A DNA stretch of 64,000 nucleotides from Campylobacterales bacterium (GCA_014763895.1 JACXUM010000020.1:1-64000), one strand, 5' to 3'; shown: positions 7,902 through 17,784, numbered from the stretch's first letter. Notes: generated by a model not told the origin, from the letters alone. Translations and numbers: made by a program.

Positions 7902-9302
7902 ATGCTCATCTATGACAGCGTACAAAAAACAAAACTTCCCTTAGTCCCGATCAAAGAAAGAGAAGTCTCCATATATGTATGCGGTCCTACGGTTTATGAT
8001 GATGCACACCTTGGACATGCAAGAAGTGCCTTGTCTTTCGATCTTCTATCACGCACGCTCAAAGCACTCGGTTACAAAGTGACGCTGGGGAAAAATTTTA
8101 CCGATATTGATGATAAGATCATTAAAAAGGTTGAAGAGACTGGAAAAAGCATGCAGGAGATCACCGGCTTTTATATCGACCGTTATCTTGAAGAAATGGC
8201 TGCACTTGGTGTTGGGCGAGCCGATATCGAACCAAAAGCGACCCAGTCCCTTGAAGCCATCGAAGGGATGATCCAAAAACTCATAGAAAAAGGATTTGCC
8301 TATCAGACATCCAACGGCGATGTCTATTTCGATACGTCCAAGGATACACACTATGGCGATATCTCACACCGTGTAGGTAATGAAGAGGAGAGTCAAAGCC
8401 GGGTTGCTCATACAGAAGAAAAACGTAATTCCAAAGATTTTGCCCTATGGAAAGCCTGCAAAGAAAATGAAGACATCTGCTTTGATACCCGTTTGGGCAA
8501 AGGACGTCCCGGATGGCATATCGAATGTTCTGCCATGATAGAAAAACACTTTTGCGGCAATGATAAGTATACCATAGATATCCATGGCGGAGGTGCAGAT
8601 CTTCTCTTCCCGCACCATGAAAACGAAGCCGCACAAAGCAGGTGTGCTACCGGGCATGAGCTAGCCAAATACTGGATGCATAACGGTTTTGTAAAGATCG
8701 ACGGCGAGAAGATGAGCAAAAGTCTGGGCAACAGTTTCTTTTTAAAGGATGCACTCAAAGCATATGACGGAGAAATCCTGCGATATTATCTCAACTCGGT
8801 ACATTACCGCAATGATTTTAACTTCAACGAAGAAGACCTTCTTGCGGCGAAAAAAAGGCTGGACAAACTTTACAGGCTCAAAAAACGTGTAACTCCCACA
8901 ACAGGCTCTGTTGCAAATAAGGAATTCAAAAAAGCCCTCATCGATGCGATGAGCGATGATCTGAATATTTCAGTCGCGCTTTCGCTCATCGACCAAATGG
9001 TTGCCCAGAACAATGAACAGCTTGATCTTGATCCCAAAAACAAAGGGCTCAAAAAAGAGATCATCGCCAATATCGAATTTATCGATGATTTGCTTGGCTT
9101 TGGCGGTAAAGAGCCGTTTGCCTACTTTCAGATCGGAATAGATGAAACACTCAAACAAAAAATAGAACAGCTTATCGCCCAACGGAGCGAAGCCAAAAAA
9201 ATCAAAGACTTCATACGTTCGGATGCGATACGTGATGAACTCATTGCTATGGGAATCTCCATCATGGATACGGCCGATGGAACAGTCTGGGAAAAAGCCT
9301 GA
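7902..9302 (+). CDS. cysS: Cysteinyl-tRNA synthetase
   Basis: This class I aminoacyl-tRNA synthetase charges tRNA-Cys. The 466 residues show the zinc-binding cysteine in YVCGPTVYD, the HIGH-type motif HLGH at 36-39, the second zinc region WHIECSAM, HHENEAAQS, and the KMSKS loop (GEKMSKSLGN) near residue 270. A C-terminal helical anticodon-stem domain follows. The length is normal. Its stop overlaps the start of the next gene (TGATG), so the exporter gene is translationally coupled. Confidence 0.96.
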   Translation: MLIYDSVQKTKLPLVPIKEREVSIYVCGPTVYDDAHLGHARSALSFDLLSRTLKALGYKVTLGKNFTDIDDKIIKKVEETGKSMQEITGFYIDRYLEEMAALGVGRADIEPKATQSLEAIEGMIQKLIEKGFAYQTSNGDVYFDTSKDTHYGDISHRVGNEEESQSRVAHTEEKRNSKDFALWKACKENEDICFDTRLGKGRPGWHIECSAMIEKHFCGNDKYTIDIHGGGADLLFPHHENEAAQSRCATGHELAKYWMHNGFVKIDGEKMSKSLGNSFFLKDALKAYDGEILRYYLNSVHYRNDFNFNEEDLLAAKKRLDKLYRLKKRVTPTTGSVANKEFKKALIDAMSDDLNISVALSLIDQMVAQNNEQLDLDPKNKGLKKEIIANIEFIDDLLGFGGKEPFAYFQIGIDETLKQKIEQLIAQRSEAKKIKDFIRSDAIRDELIAMGISIMDTADGTVWEKA

Positions 9303-11008
9303 TGAAAGAACTGCTTAAACAGTACCTGCCTTATCTGATCGGTTATAAAAAAGCCTTCTTCTTTGCCATTATAGGGATGCTGGCAGTAGCGGCCGGAACA
9401 GCTGGTACTGCACAGCTGATCAAACCTGTACTCGATGATATCTTTGTCAACAAAGATCAAGAGATGCTCTTTTTAATGCCATTCATGCTCTTTGGTGTAT
9501 TTGCCCTTAAAGGGATAGGCAGATATGTCCAAACCTACTATACCTCTTTCATAGGTCAAGACGTGATTCGCAAACTAAGAGACAGGCTCGTAGGACATCT
9601 TACCTCTTTGGATATGGAATTTTTCAAACAAACACATAGCGGTGAGATACTTTCACGCGTGACCAATGATATCTCTCGTATTCAAACAGTTGTTGCGGGT
9701 ATCATCCCCGATCTGATCCGTGAAACATTGACTGTCATCGCGCTTAGCGGCTATGTTATCTATGAAAGCCCTAAATTAGCACTCTATTTTTTGATCATTA
9801 TGCCATTGACTGTTTTCCCACTCTCAAAACTGGCTAAGAAAATGCGAAGATACTCCAGACTTTCACAGGAAAGTACGGCGGATATGACCAAACGCCTTGG
9901 GGAAATACTTGCCAATATCGAAGTGATCAAATCCAACTCTACCCAAGCATATGAACAGGATCGCTTTGCCAAAGAGAATCAGAATGTATTCCGGTTCATT
10001 ATGAAACAGGTCCGTACCAATGCACTTACCTCTCCCGTGATGGAACTTTTAGGCTCGATCGCGATCGGCATAGTCATTTATATCGGTGGGAAAGAAGTCA
10101 TTGAAGGTCATATGAGCGTAGGTTCCTTCTTTGCTTTTGCAACGGCACTTTTTATGCTCTATGACCCTATCAAACGCCTTTCAACACTTTATAACAGAGC
10201 ACAGGATGCCATCAGTGCAAATACCCGTATGCATGAACTTTTGTCCAAGCAGCCGCTTATTCATTCGGGCGGAAAAATACTAAGTGAAACAATAGATACG
10301 ATTAAAGTGGACAATGTTTCACTCTATTATGCACAAATACCTGCACTTAAACAGATATCTTTCGAAGCCAAAAAGGGACAAGCTATCGCCTTGGTCGGCG
10401 ACAGCGGTGCAGGCAAGAGTTCCTTGGTAAACCTGCTTGTACGTTTTTATGATCCGACAAGTGGCAAAATTCTCATCAACGGTACGGATTACACTGCATT
10501 TGATCTTCCTTCACTGCACCGTAAAATCGCCTATGTGACACAGCGTATCTATATTTTCAACGATACGGTTGCTGCCAATGTCGCTTACGGTGATGAGATC
10601 GATGAACAAAAAGTCATCCAGACACTTCAAAAAGCCTATGCGATGGAGTTTGTCGAAAAACTGCCTGATGGTATCTTTACACTGCTTGGCGAAAGCGGGA
10701 ACAATCTCTCGGGAGGACAAAGACAGCGGATCGCATTGGCAAGAGCGCTCTATAAGAATCCTGATATCCTGATTTTGGATGAGGCGACTTCGGCCCTTGA
10801 CAATAAAAGCGAAGCACTCATCCAACAAGCACTGCATGAGATCAAACCGCAGATGATCACCTTTACCGTAGCACATAGGCTCAGTACGATTGAAGAATCG
10901 GATGTTATTTTGGTCTTCAAAAAAGGGGAGATCGTATGCCGAGGTACACACAAAGAGTTGCTTGAACAATGTGAAACCTACCGCATATTGGCAAAAAAAT
11001 CCAAATAA
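9302..11008 (+). CDS. msbA: Lipid A/lipooligosaccharide flippase, MsbA-type ABC transporter
   Basis: The 568-residue half transporter has six membrane helices in the first 300 residues. The nucleotide-binding domain carries Walker A (GDSGAGKSS), the LSGGQRQRIALARAL signature, Walker B (ILILDEATSALD) and the H-loop (VAHRLSTI). The family exports lipid A core or similar glycolipids across the inner membrane. The placement directly after cysS and before pyrD matches Campylobacter. The exact substrate cannot be read from the sequence. Confidence 0.88.
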   Translation: MKELLKQYLPYLIGYKKAFFFAIIGMLAVAAGTAGTAQLIKPVLDDIFVNKDQEMLFLMPFMLFGVFALKGIGRYVQTYYTSFIGQDVIRKLRDRLVGHLTSLDMEFFKQTHSGEILSRVTNDISRIQTVVAGIIPDLIRETLTVIALSGYVIYESPKLALYFLIIMPLTVFPLSKLAKKMRRYSRLSQESTADMTKRLGEILANIEVIKSNSTQAYEQDRFAKENQNVFRFIMKQVRTNALTSPVMELLGSIAIGIVIYIGGKEVIEGHMSVGSFFAFATALFMLYDPIKRLSTLYNRAQDAISANTRMHELLSKQPLIHSGGKILSETIDTIKVDNVSLYYAQIPALKQISFEAKKGQAIALVGDSGAGKSSLVNLLVRFYDPTSGKILINGTDYTAFDLPSLHRKIAYVTQRIYIFNDTVAANVAYGDEIDEQKVIQTLQKAYAMEFVEKLPDGIFTLLGESGNNLSGGQRQRIALARALYKNPDILILDEATSALDNKSEALIQQALHEIKPQMITFTVAHRLSTIEESDVILVFKKGEIVCRGTHKELLEQCETYRILAKKSK

Positions 11009-11134
11009 TCATTCAGGTTTTGCTTTCTTTCAGTAAGCAATCCATTTTGCTCTATTCAGTTTAAAAGCCATCCATCAAGAAGCTTATAACGCAAAAAGTG
11101 CTATAGTAACTTTTTGATTTTGGAGTCGTATACT

Positions 11135-11617
11135 ATGTCAAAAAGCATCGTATTTTTATGTTTATGCATTGGTACTCTTCTAGCTGAAGAGTTCCCGTTT
11201 GTAGGAATTGCCGTATCATCGCAAAAAAACACTATTCTTAACGAAGAGCGTTCTCAAAAAACAGTCTCTTTGCATTACGGTCAACAATCTTTGGATTGGC
11301 GTACGATGTTTAGTTACGAGTTCAAAGGAAGTGAGTACAAAAGTTTTTCGGTCCATATCGATAAGATACTGTTGGACCAGCTTTTTGGAACACCTAAGTT
11401 CAGACCTTATTTGGGGGGAGAAATCGGTACACTCAAAATGGCCGATCCGCTTCTTGAAGATCAAAATGGATACTATTACGGTTTAGGAGGCGGGCTGATC
11501 CTCTATGCAACAGATCACGTCGATATCGATGTAGGTTATCGTTATCATTGGGTTCAAAAGATCGAATCATTGGATACGATCAAAGGTGTAATGCTCTCTT
11601 TGCACTACTTTTTTTAA
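11135..11617 (+). CDS. Small outer-membrane beta-barrel protein
   Basis: About 160 residues starting at the ATG of MSKSIVFLCLCIGTLLAEE, a clean signal peptide, chosen because GGAG lies 9 bases upstream; an upstream TTG start would spoil the signal. The mature part is made of alternating strands with Tyr/Phe-rich ends, a glycine-rich turn (YGLGGGLILY), and ends LHYFF, as in barrel proteins with a C-terminal aromatic. This suggests an 8-strand OmpA/OmpW-like barrel. I cannot name the family. It sits between msbA and pyrD. Confidence 0.65.
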   Translation: MSKSIVFLCLCIGTLLAEEFPFVGIAVSSQKNTILNEERSQKTVSLHYGQQSLDWRTMFSYEFKGSEYKSFSVHIDKILLDQLFGTPKFRPYLGGEIGTLKMADPLLEDQNGYYYGLGGGLILYATDHVDIDVGYRYHWVQKIESLDTIKGVMLSLHYFF

Positions 11618-11641
11618 TATTTTATAAACGGAGAAGAACAC

Positions 11642-12706
11642 GTGTCACTATGCAGTTATGAAAACCTCAAAAAAATCCTCTTTAAACTCGATCCAGAAAC
11701 AGCACATACCCTTGCATCGATCGGACTTAGAACGGTTACCAACTGCCCTCTTTTATTGCGTTTTTTCAAAAATAGATATTTTGTGACCCATCCGATGCTT
11801 CAGCAGGAGATTTTCGGGCGTACGTTTCAAAACCCTGTAGGTTTGGGTGCAGGATTTGACAAAAACGGTCAATATATTGCGGCTATGCCGACATTGGGAT
11901 TTGGATTTACCGAGATTGGTACGGTCACACCGCGACCTCAGGACGGCAATCCAAAACCGAGACTTTTCAGGCTGATCGAAGACAACTCGATCCAAAATGC
12001 AATGGGGTTTAACAACAAAGGAAGCTACTATATGCTTCAGCAGCTCAAAAAACTCTATTTTTTTGACTATCCTATCGGGATCAATATCGGCAAGAACAAA
12101 ATTACACCTGAAAATGAAGCGCTCAGGGATTATGAGACACTTTTTAAAGCCTTTAAAGATCATGGCGATTACATTGTCATCAATATCTCTTCGCCGAATA
12201 CCCCCGGGCTTAGAGACCTGCAAAATGAACACTTTATCAAAGCGATCTTTGCAATGGCAAAGGAAATCACTTCCCAACCTGTGTTGCTCAAAATAGCCCC
12301 GGACATGGAACCTGAAGATGCCATTAGTTTATGTAAAACAGCAGTAGATGCAGGAGCTGCAGGTATCATTGCGACCAATACGACCATCGATTACTCTCTC
12401 ACGCCACATGCCAGAAATTTTGGCGGCATCAGCGGAGCATTGTTAAAAGAAAAAAGCTATCAACTCTTTAAAGCGATCGGCAAAGAGCTATATGGCAAAA
12501 CACTGCTTATCTCTGTAGGCGGGATCGATTCGGCCGAAGAGGCTTATAGACGCATCAAGGCTGGCGCATCACTTGTACAGGTTTACAGTATGCTTGTCTA
12601 CAAAGGCCCTGCTCTCATCAAAGAGATCAATGAAGGACTTATCACCCTTTTGCAGAAAGACGGCTATAACCATATCAGTGAAGCGATAGGGGCCGATTAC
12701 AAATAA
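11642..12706 (+). CDS. pyrD: Dihydroorotate dehydrogenase (quinone), class 2
   Basis: This enzyme oxidises dihydroorotate to orotate with FMN and passes electrons to quinone at the inner membrane. The 354 residues include the N-terminal membrane-associating helices of class 2 (LDPETAHTLA), NPVGLGAGFDKNG, the motif VINISSPNTPGLRD with the catalytic serine, NTT, GGISG, and ISVGGI near the C-terminus. The start is a GTG with GGAG about 9 bases upstream. The length is usual. Confidence 0.95.
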   Translation: MSLCSYENLKKILFKLDPETAHTLASIGLRTVTNCPLLLRFFKNRYFVTHPMLQQEIFGRTFQNPVGLGAGFDKNGQYIAAMPTLGFGFTEIGTVTPRPQDGNPKPRLFRLIEDNSIQNAMGFNNKGSYYMLQQLKKLYFFDYPIGINIGKNKITPENEALRDYETLFKAFKDHGDYIVINISSPNTPGLRDLQNEHFIKAIFAMAKEITSQPVLLKIAPDMEPEDAISLCKTAVDAGAAGIIATNTTIDYSLTPHARNFGGISGALLKEKSYQLFKAIGKELYGKTLLISVGGIDSAEEAYRRIKAGASLVQVYSMLVYKGPALIKEINEGLITLLQKDGYNHISEAIGADYK

Positions 12707-12851
12707 AATGAAAAATGAAAAATTGTTAATGCATCATTTCGGTATGTTTTTTTTCAAAAAACTCCTACTCTATAAAAGTATTATAGCGCAATATCAACCG
12801 ACATTACGCATTAAAAAAGTTTCTCTTATTATACTATTGACAGGATTCTCT

Positions 12852-14132
12852 ATGGCAAGTTCATTACCTCAACACTTTACTAAAACATTGAAGAACGGCT
12901 TGGAAGTCGTCGTGATCCCTATGCACAACGAATCAGGTGTGATCACTACGGACATCTACTACAAAGTAGGCAGCCGAAACGAGATCATGGGCAAAAGCGG
13001 TATAGCCCATATGCTTGAACACCTCAGCTTTAAATCAACCCAAAAACTCAAAGAGGGTGATTTTGATATGATCGTCAAAGGTCACGGTGGAGTGGATAAT
13101 GCAGCAACCGGGTTTGACAAAACGCATTACTTCATCAAAACGGCAAGCAAAAACCTACCGATGACTTTTGATCTTTTCAGCGAATTAATGCACAATCTGC
13201 TTTTAAAAGACGACGAGTTCCAAAAAGAGAGAGATGTCGTGGCAGAAGAGCGCCGCTTACGTACCGATAACAGCCCGATGGGGTATCTCTATTTCCGCCT
13301 TTTTAACACACATTTTACTTATCATCCCTACCATTGGCTTCCTATCGGTTTTATGGAGGATATCCTCAACTGGAAGGTAGAAGATATCCGAAACTTCTAC
13401 AAACGGTACTACCAGCCAAGCAATGCCATCCTCATCGTTGCAGGGGATATCGAACCAAACGAAGTCTTTAAACAAGCCGAACACTATTTTGGATCTCTAA
13501 AAAATGAACAGGAGATCCCTGAGGTTATCGCCGTTGAACCAGAGATAGATGGAGCAAAAAGAGCCCTCTTGCATAAACAGAGCAACCAGGTCGATACGCT
13601 TGCTGTCGCTTACCCTATTCCAAACTATGAGCATGAGGACCAGCTGGTTCTTTCAGCGATCAGCCACATACTCAGTTCAGGCAAAAGCAGCCGTTTTGAG
13701 AAAAAACTGGTTCAGGAAAAACAGCTTGTTGATCAGATCTACGGTTACAACATGGAACTTAAGGATCCGGGAGTTTTTTTGATCATGGCGTTATGTTCAC
13801 ACGGTGTCGCTCCTCAAAAAGTAGAAGAGGAGATACTTTCAGAGCTTGAAAAGCTCAAAAACGGTGATGTGACCCAAGCAGAACTTGACAAGGTCAAGAT
13901 CAACACCAAAGCAGAATTTATCTACTCTTTGGAGAGTTCAAGTTCGGTAGCTTCTCTCTATGGAGACTATTATGTCAAAGGCAATATCGAGCCTTTACTT
14001 AAATATGAAGAGAATTTGGATAAAATTACGCTTGATGATATTAGCCGTGTGGCTAAAAAATATTTTGACCACGCTCGATCAACGACTGTGATACTCAAAA
14101 AACAAGAAAGATTGACAGGACAACACGAATGA
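12852..14132 (+). CDS. M16 family zinc peptidase
   Basis: A 426-residue single M16 unit with the inverted zinc motif HMLEH (13009-13023) and the downstream glutamate in ERDVVAEERRLR. The family degrades or processes peptides; the physiological substrate is unknown. The frame is open back to 12708 right after pyrD, but I chose the ATG at 12852 because GGA lies 7 bases before it, and the upstream 144 bases are very AT-rich and promoter-like. The upstream residues (KKVSLIILLTGFSMAS) could alternatively be a signal peptide. The gene overlaps dapA by 4 bases. Confidence 0.85.
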   Translation: MASSLPQHFTKTLKNGLEVVVIPMHNESGVITTDIYYKVGSRNEIMGKSGIAHMLEHLSFKSTQKLKEGDFDMIVKGHGGVDNAATGFDKTHYFIKTASKNLPMTFDLFSELMHNLLLKDDEFQKERDVVAEERRLRTDNSPMGYLYFRLFNTHFTYHPYHWLPIGFMEDILNWKVEDIRNFYKRYYQPSNAILIVAGDIEPNEVFKQAEHYFGSLKNEQEIPEVIAVEPEIDGAKRALLHKQSNQVDTLAVAYPIPNYEHEDQLVLSAISHILSSGKSSRFEKKLVQEKQLVDQIYGYNMELKDPGVFLIMALCSHGVAPQKVEEEILSELEKLKNGDVTQAELDKVKINTKAEFIYSLESSSSVASLYGDYYVKGNIEPLLKYEENLDKITLDDISRVAKKYFDHARSTTVILKKQERLTGQHE

Positions 14133-15025
14133 GTCACTACATTACAGGTGCGACGACTGCACTGATCACGCCTTTTAAAAACGGAAAATTGGATGAAGCG
14201 ACATTTGCAAAACTTATCCAGCGGCAGATAGACAACGGTATCGATGCGGTATGCCCGGTAGGAACAACCGGTGAGAGCGCGACACTCAGCTACGAAGAAG
14301 ACAAAAGATGTATCCAGATCGCTGTTGAAGTCTGTAAAGGGACCAGTACCAAAGTACTTGCAGGAGCGGGAAGCAATGCAACCCACGAAGCGATCCAGAT
14401 TGCAAAGTATGCCCAAGATTGCGGTGCAGATGCTATTTTTTCGGTAAGCCCTTATTATAATAAACCATCTCAGGAAGGACTTTATCAACACTATAAAGCC
14501 ATTGCAAGTGCCGTTGAAGTGCCGTTTATGCTTTACAATGTTCCAGGAAGAACCGGTGTGGATATCTTGCCTGAAACGGTCAAAAGACTTTTTGATGATG
14601 TTTCTAACATTATGGGTATCAAAGAAGCAACCGGTTCTATCGAAAGAACGGTTGAACTATTAGCAAAAGTACCCGATCTTTATGTTTTCTCAGGCGATGA
14701 TGCAATTGATTTTCCTATTATAGCGAGTGGCGGTAAAGGGATCACTTCAGTGACTGCGAACTTGCTTCCTGACATGAAAAGCCGTCTTGCACATGCAGCA
14801 TTGGATGGAGATTACAAAACAGCAAAAGCATTGAATGACGAATTGTTTGAAATCAACAAGATGCTTTTCTGCGAAAGCAACCCTATTCCAATCAAAGCAG
14901 CGATGTACATCGCCGGATTGATCGATACCCTCGAGTATCGCTTACCTCTTGTTCCGCCAAGTATCGAGAACATGAAAAAAATCGAAAACGTTATGAAAAA
15001 TTATACGATTATAGGAGTTAATTAA
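14129..15025 (+). CDS. dapA: 4-hydroxy-tetrahydrodipicolinate synthase
   Basis: DapA condenses pyruvate with aspartate semialdehyde in the lysine and diaminopimelate pathway. The 298 residues have the aldolase TIM-barrel pattern: GATTALITPF, PVGTTGESATL, LYNVPGRTG with the catalytic tyrosine, and GIKEATGSIER with the Schiff-base lysine near 166. It starts inside the end of the M16 gene (ATGA overlap) and ends overlapping the next gene by one base. Confidence 0.97.
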   Translation: MSHYITGATTALITPFKNGKLDEATFAKLIQRQIDNGIDAVCPVGTTGESATLSYEEDKRCIQIAVEVCKGTSTKVLAGAGSNATHEAIQIAKYAQDCGADAIFSVSPYYNKPSQEGLYQHYKAIASAVEVPFMLYNVPGRTGVDILPETVKRLFDDVSNIMGIKEATGSIERTVELLAKVPDLYVFSGDDAIDFPIIASGGKGITSVTANLLPDMKSRLAHAALDGDYKTAKALNDELFEINKMLFCESNPIPIKAAMYIAGLIDTLEYRLPLVPPSIENMKKIENVMKNYTIIGVN

Positions 15026-15801
15026 TGTCAGGAATGAGAGGAAAAACACTCGTTATTACCGGTGCTACTAAAGGGATCGGCGAAGCAATCGCTGAAAAAT
15101 TTGCCCAGAATGGTGTGAATATCGCTTTTACCTATAACAGTAATGCTGAAGTGGCAAATGAACTTGCAAAAAAATGGGAATCAGCATACGGAATCAAAGC
15201 AAAAGCCTATCCTCTCAATATTTTGGAACCTGATGAATTCAAACCGCTTTTTGAATCCATCGATAACGATTTTGACAGGGTTGATTTCTTCGTCAGCAAT
15301 GCAATGATCTATGGACGCCCGGTAGTCGGCGGATATGGCAAATTTATGCGCCTTAAACCCAAAGGACTGAATAATATCTATACTGCTACAGTCAATGCAT
15401 TTGTCGTCGGTACACAGGAAGCTGCCAAACGTATGGAAAAAGTAGGTGGTGGTTCGGTTGTCACCATGTCAAGTACAGGTAACCTCATTTATATAGAAAA
15501 CTATGCCGGACACGGTACCAATAAAGCAGCCGTGGAAGCCATGAGCCGATATGCCGCTGTGGAACTGGGCGAAATGAATATCCGTGTCAATGCCGTTTCT
15601 GGAGGACCGATCGATACGGATGCACTCAAAGCCTTTACCAATTATGAAGAGGTAAAAGCCGAAACAATTAAACGTTCATCGGTTAAAAGAATGGGGCAGC
15701 CGCAAGATATTGCCGGTGCCGTTTACTTTCTTTGTACCGATGAAGCAGGCTGGATCACGGGTCAGACCATTATCGTGGATGGAGGAACAACTTTCCGATA
15801 G
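15025..15801 (+). CDS. Short-chain reductase, FabL/FabI-like enoyl-ACP reductase
   Basis: A 258-residue SDR protein with the TGATKGIGEA nucleotide-binding loop. The active site is Y160 and K167 (YAGHGTNK), a Tyr-x6-Lys spacing. That spacing is known for the enoyl-ACP reductases FabI and FabL, whereas classical SDRs such as FabG have Tyr-x3-Lys. The C-terminal WITGQTIIVDGG is typical of SDRs. A role in the last reductive step of fatty-acid elongation is plausible, but a divergent oxidoreductase role is possible. It lies between dapA and pgsA, as its homologue does near Cj0807. Confidence 0.8.
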   Translation: MSGMRGKTLVITGATKGIGEAIAEKFAQNGVNIAFTYNSNAEVANELAKKWESAYGIKAKAYPLNILEPDEFKPLFESIDNDFDRVDFFVSNAMIYGRPVVGGYGKFMRLKPKGLNNIYTATVNAFVVGTQEAAKRMEKVGGGSVVTMSSTGNLIYIENYAGHGTNKAAVEAMSRYAAVELGEMNIRVNAVSGGPIDTDALKAFTNYEEVKAETIKRSSVKRMGQPQDIAGAVYFLCTDEAGWITGQTIIVDGGTTFR

Positions 15802-15846
15802 GAAATGTTTCTTCTTTCTAGGCCATTAAAACAAGGATACATAAAC

Positions 15847-16407
15847 ATGCTTCGCTCCCAACTCTTTAACATCCCTAATAGCTTAGCATTTATACGTCTT
15901 TTGTTGGCACCTTTGATGTTTTTCTTATTGGTAGACAGGGACAATATTCTTTTAGCAGGTATTCACTATACCTGGCTGGACACTATGGCCGCTTTTATTT
16001 TCGTCTTGGCCAGTGCAACTGATTTCTTCGACGGATACATTGCTAGAACTTTTGATCAGATCACCACTTTGGGCAAGATCCTTGATCCTTTGGCGGATAA
16101 AATGCTGACGCTTGCCGGATTTCTGGGATTGATGATGCTGGATCGTGCATCCGAATGGGCTATCTTTCTGATCATCACCCGTGAACTCTTTATCACCGGC
16201 CTTCGGGTTTCAGCTGTCAGCGAGGGGCTTGATATCGCCGCATCATGGACAGGTAAAGTAAAAACGGTGGTTCAGATGATCGCTATCGGATTTTTACTGA
16301 TGCAGTGGCCGGGAGCACAATGGCTGCTTTGGGGTGCTGTCATATTAACCCTTTATTCTGGCTATGAATATGTCAGAGATTTTTTAAAACATACTATTTC
16401 CCATTAG
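15847..16407 (+). CDS. pgsA: CDP-diacylglycerol-glycerol-3-phosphate 3-phosphatidyltransferase
   Basis: The protein of 186 residues makes phosphatidylglycerol phosphate. It has the CDP-alcohol phosphotransferase motif DFFDGYIARTFDQITTLG followed by KILDPLADKM, and about five membrane helices. The ATG at 15847 is chosen because AAGGA lies about 10 bases upstream and it gives the usual LFNIPNSLAFIRLLLAP start; an ATG at 15805 lacks a usable site. In relatives rseP commonly follows pgsA, but here a porin-iron cluster intervenes. Confidence 0.93.
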   Translation: MLRSQLFNIPNSLAFIRLLLAPLMFFLLVDRDNILLAGIHYTWLDTMAAFIFVLASATDFFDGYIARTFDQITTLGKILDPLADKMLTLAGFLGLMMLDRASEWAIFLIITRELFITGLRVSAVSEGLDIAASWTGKVKTVVQMIAIGFLLMQWPGAQWLLWGAVILTLYSGYEYVRDFLKHTISH

Positions 16408-16513
16408 AACAACCAAAAAATCAAAATTGCCTAATTTTTAATCAGTCTGTGGTTAACTTTTCATTAATTCATGTGCCATAATTGTTTTACAAATTAAAAC
16501 AAAGGGAAAAAAC

Positions 16514-17638
16514 ATGAAATTCACAAAACTTAGTCTAATCGCAGCTTTGGCTGCAAGTGCAGCAATCGCAGGTGGAGACATCGCTCCTGTAGAACCGGTT
16601 GTTGAAGCTCCTGCAGCAGAAAGTGCAACGACTATCGAAGGTAAAATCACAGGATATTACTACACAGATGATATGTTTGATGAAATGTTCGGCAGCGACC
16701 ATCAGCTTGCTTTGGGAGTAACACTTGATGTATCTCATAAGTTCACAGATTGGTTGACAGCAAACTTCTCTGCTGTTGGTTACCTCAATACTCTTGAGGA
16801 TTCCACTCTTGGATACTTCTTTGAAGGAGACAAAAAAGGTGCTTACTTCAACGTAGCAAACCTTACAGCAACATTCGATGGCACAACATTGGTAGCAGGA
16901 AGACAGCTTCTTGGAACACCAATGCTACAAGGGTATGATTGGCTGTTAGCTCCAGGTTCATTTGAAGCCTATACGCTTATGAACACATCGATCGAAAATC
17001 TAACATTGGTCGGTTCATATGTAACAAAAGTAAGATTTAATAACACTGGTGAGTTCGGCGATGATCTTCCGGGTGACAACTTTGCATTTGGTGCTGCTTA
17101 TGATGACAAAACACTCAGCGGAAGCATTTGGTACTACAATATAGATGCAGCTGACTACTCACAATTCTATGGAGACCTTGGATACAATTTCGGTTCTGTA
17201 AAAGTGGAAGGTCAATTTGCAAGTACTGACTTTGATGGGGCTGATGACTCAACTGTATTCGGTGCAAAAGTATCAACATCACTTGAAGGATTTGACCTAA
17301 GTGCTGCTTACAACCATTTGACTGATAATGTTACAGGTTACATCGGATGGAACGGTCTTTATACAAATTCATGGAACTCTTCTGTAGCTGATCAATGGGA
17401 TGGTGATATCGATGCATTCAAACTCGATGTATCCAAATCATTTGATGCACTTTCAGCAGAAGTGTCTTATGCCTACTATGACAATGACAGATATGAATTT
17501 GATGTGATCCTGGGTTACGAAGTATCTAAATCTGTTAGTGTGGGTGCTGTTTACGTAAATTATGAAAGTGCATATACCGAAGCGTTTGTAGACGATTCAG
17601 TAAATCAGGTTGAACTTTTCGTAAACTACAAATTCTAA
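16514..17638 (+). CDS. Outer-membrane porin
   Basis: A 374-residue protein with a signal peptide (MKFTKLSLIAALAASAAIAGG), a mature Ala/Pro/Glu-rich linker, then amphipathic strands ending in NQVELFVNYKF, a C-terminal Phe typical of BAM-assembled barrels. The motif LVAGRQLLGTP resembles the later porin at 20209 (LLKIGRQAIDTP), so the two are paralogues of an OprD/epsilon-porin type. It is monocistronic: a stem-loop terminator follows. An AAAGGG site lies about 8 bases before the ATG. Confidence 0.8.
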   Translation: MKFTKLSLIAALAASAAIAGGDIAPVEPVVEAPAAESATTIEGKITGYYYTDDMFDEMFGSDHQLALGVTLDVSHKFTDWLTANFSAVGYLNTLEDSTLGYFFEGDKKGAYFNVANLTATFDGTTLVAGRQLLGTPMLQGYDWLLAPGSFEAYTLMNTSIENLTLVGSYVTKVRFNNTGEFGDDLPGDNFAFGAAYDDKTLSGSIWYYNIDAADYSQFYGDLGYNFGSVKVEGQFASTDFDGADDSTVFGAKVSTSLEGFDLSAAYNHLTDNVTGYIGWNGLYTNSWNSSVADQWDGDIDAFKLDVSKSFDALSAEVSYAYYDNDRYEFDVILGYEVSKSVSVGAVYVNYESAYTEAFVDDSVNQVELFVNYKF

Positions 17639-17668
17639 TCCTAGAACATCTCAATTTCTCCGATATAC

Positions 17669-17700
17669 CACTCTCCTTTTTTTTGGGGGGAGTGATTCTT
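17669..17700 (+). terminator. Rho-independent terminator after the porin
   Basis: The CACTCTCC arm at 17669-17676 pairs with GGGGAGTG at 17687-17694 (one G-U pair) around a T-rich loop, followed by ATTCTTCTTTTCT. It sits 30 bases after the porin stop and isolates it from feoB. Confidence 0.75.
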
Positions 17701-17717
17701 CTTTTCTCTAAATTTTA

Positions 17718-17732
17718 TGATAATGAATATCA
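17718..17732 (+). promoter_or_regulatory. Fur box 1 upstream of feoB
   Basis: TGATAATGAATATCA is a 7-1-7 inverted repeat with one mismatch and close to the classical Fur consensus. It lies about 100 bases before the feoB ATG, where iron-dependent repression of ferrous iron uptake is expected. Confidence 0.7.
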
Positions 17733-17784
17733 TTTTAACAGTTTTTAAGAATAGTAGATGTATGATTCAACATGAAAACAAAAA

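Noticed and set aside
11020-11040. Terminator after msbA (TTGCTT/AAGCAA)
   Set aside because: The stem is only six AT-rich pairs, with a short T stretch; too weak to list.
12708-12851. N-terminal extension of the M16 peptidase back to pyrD
   Set aside because: No ribosome-binding site at 12708, and the sequence is AT-rich and promoter-like. A signal peptide within it remains possible.
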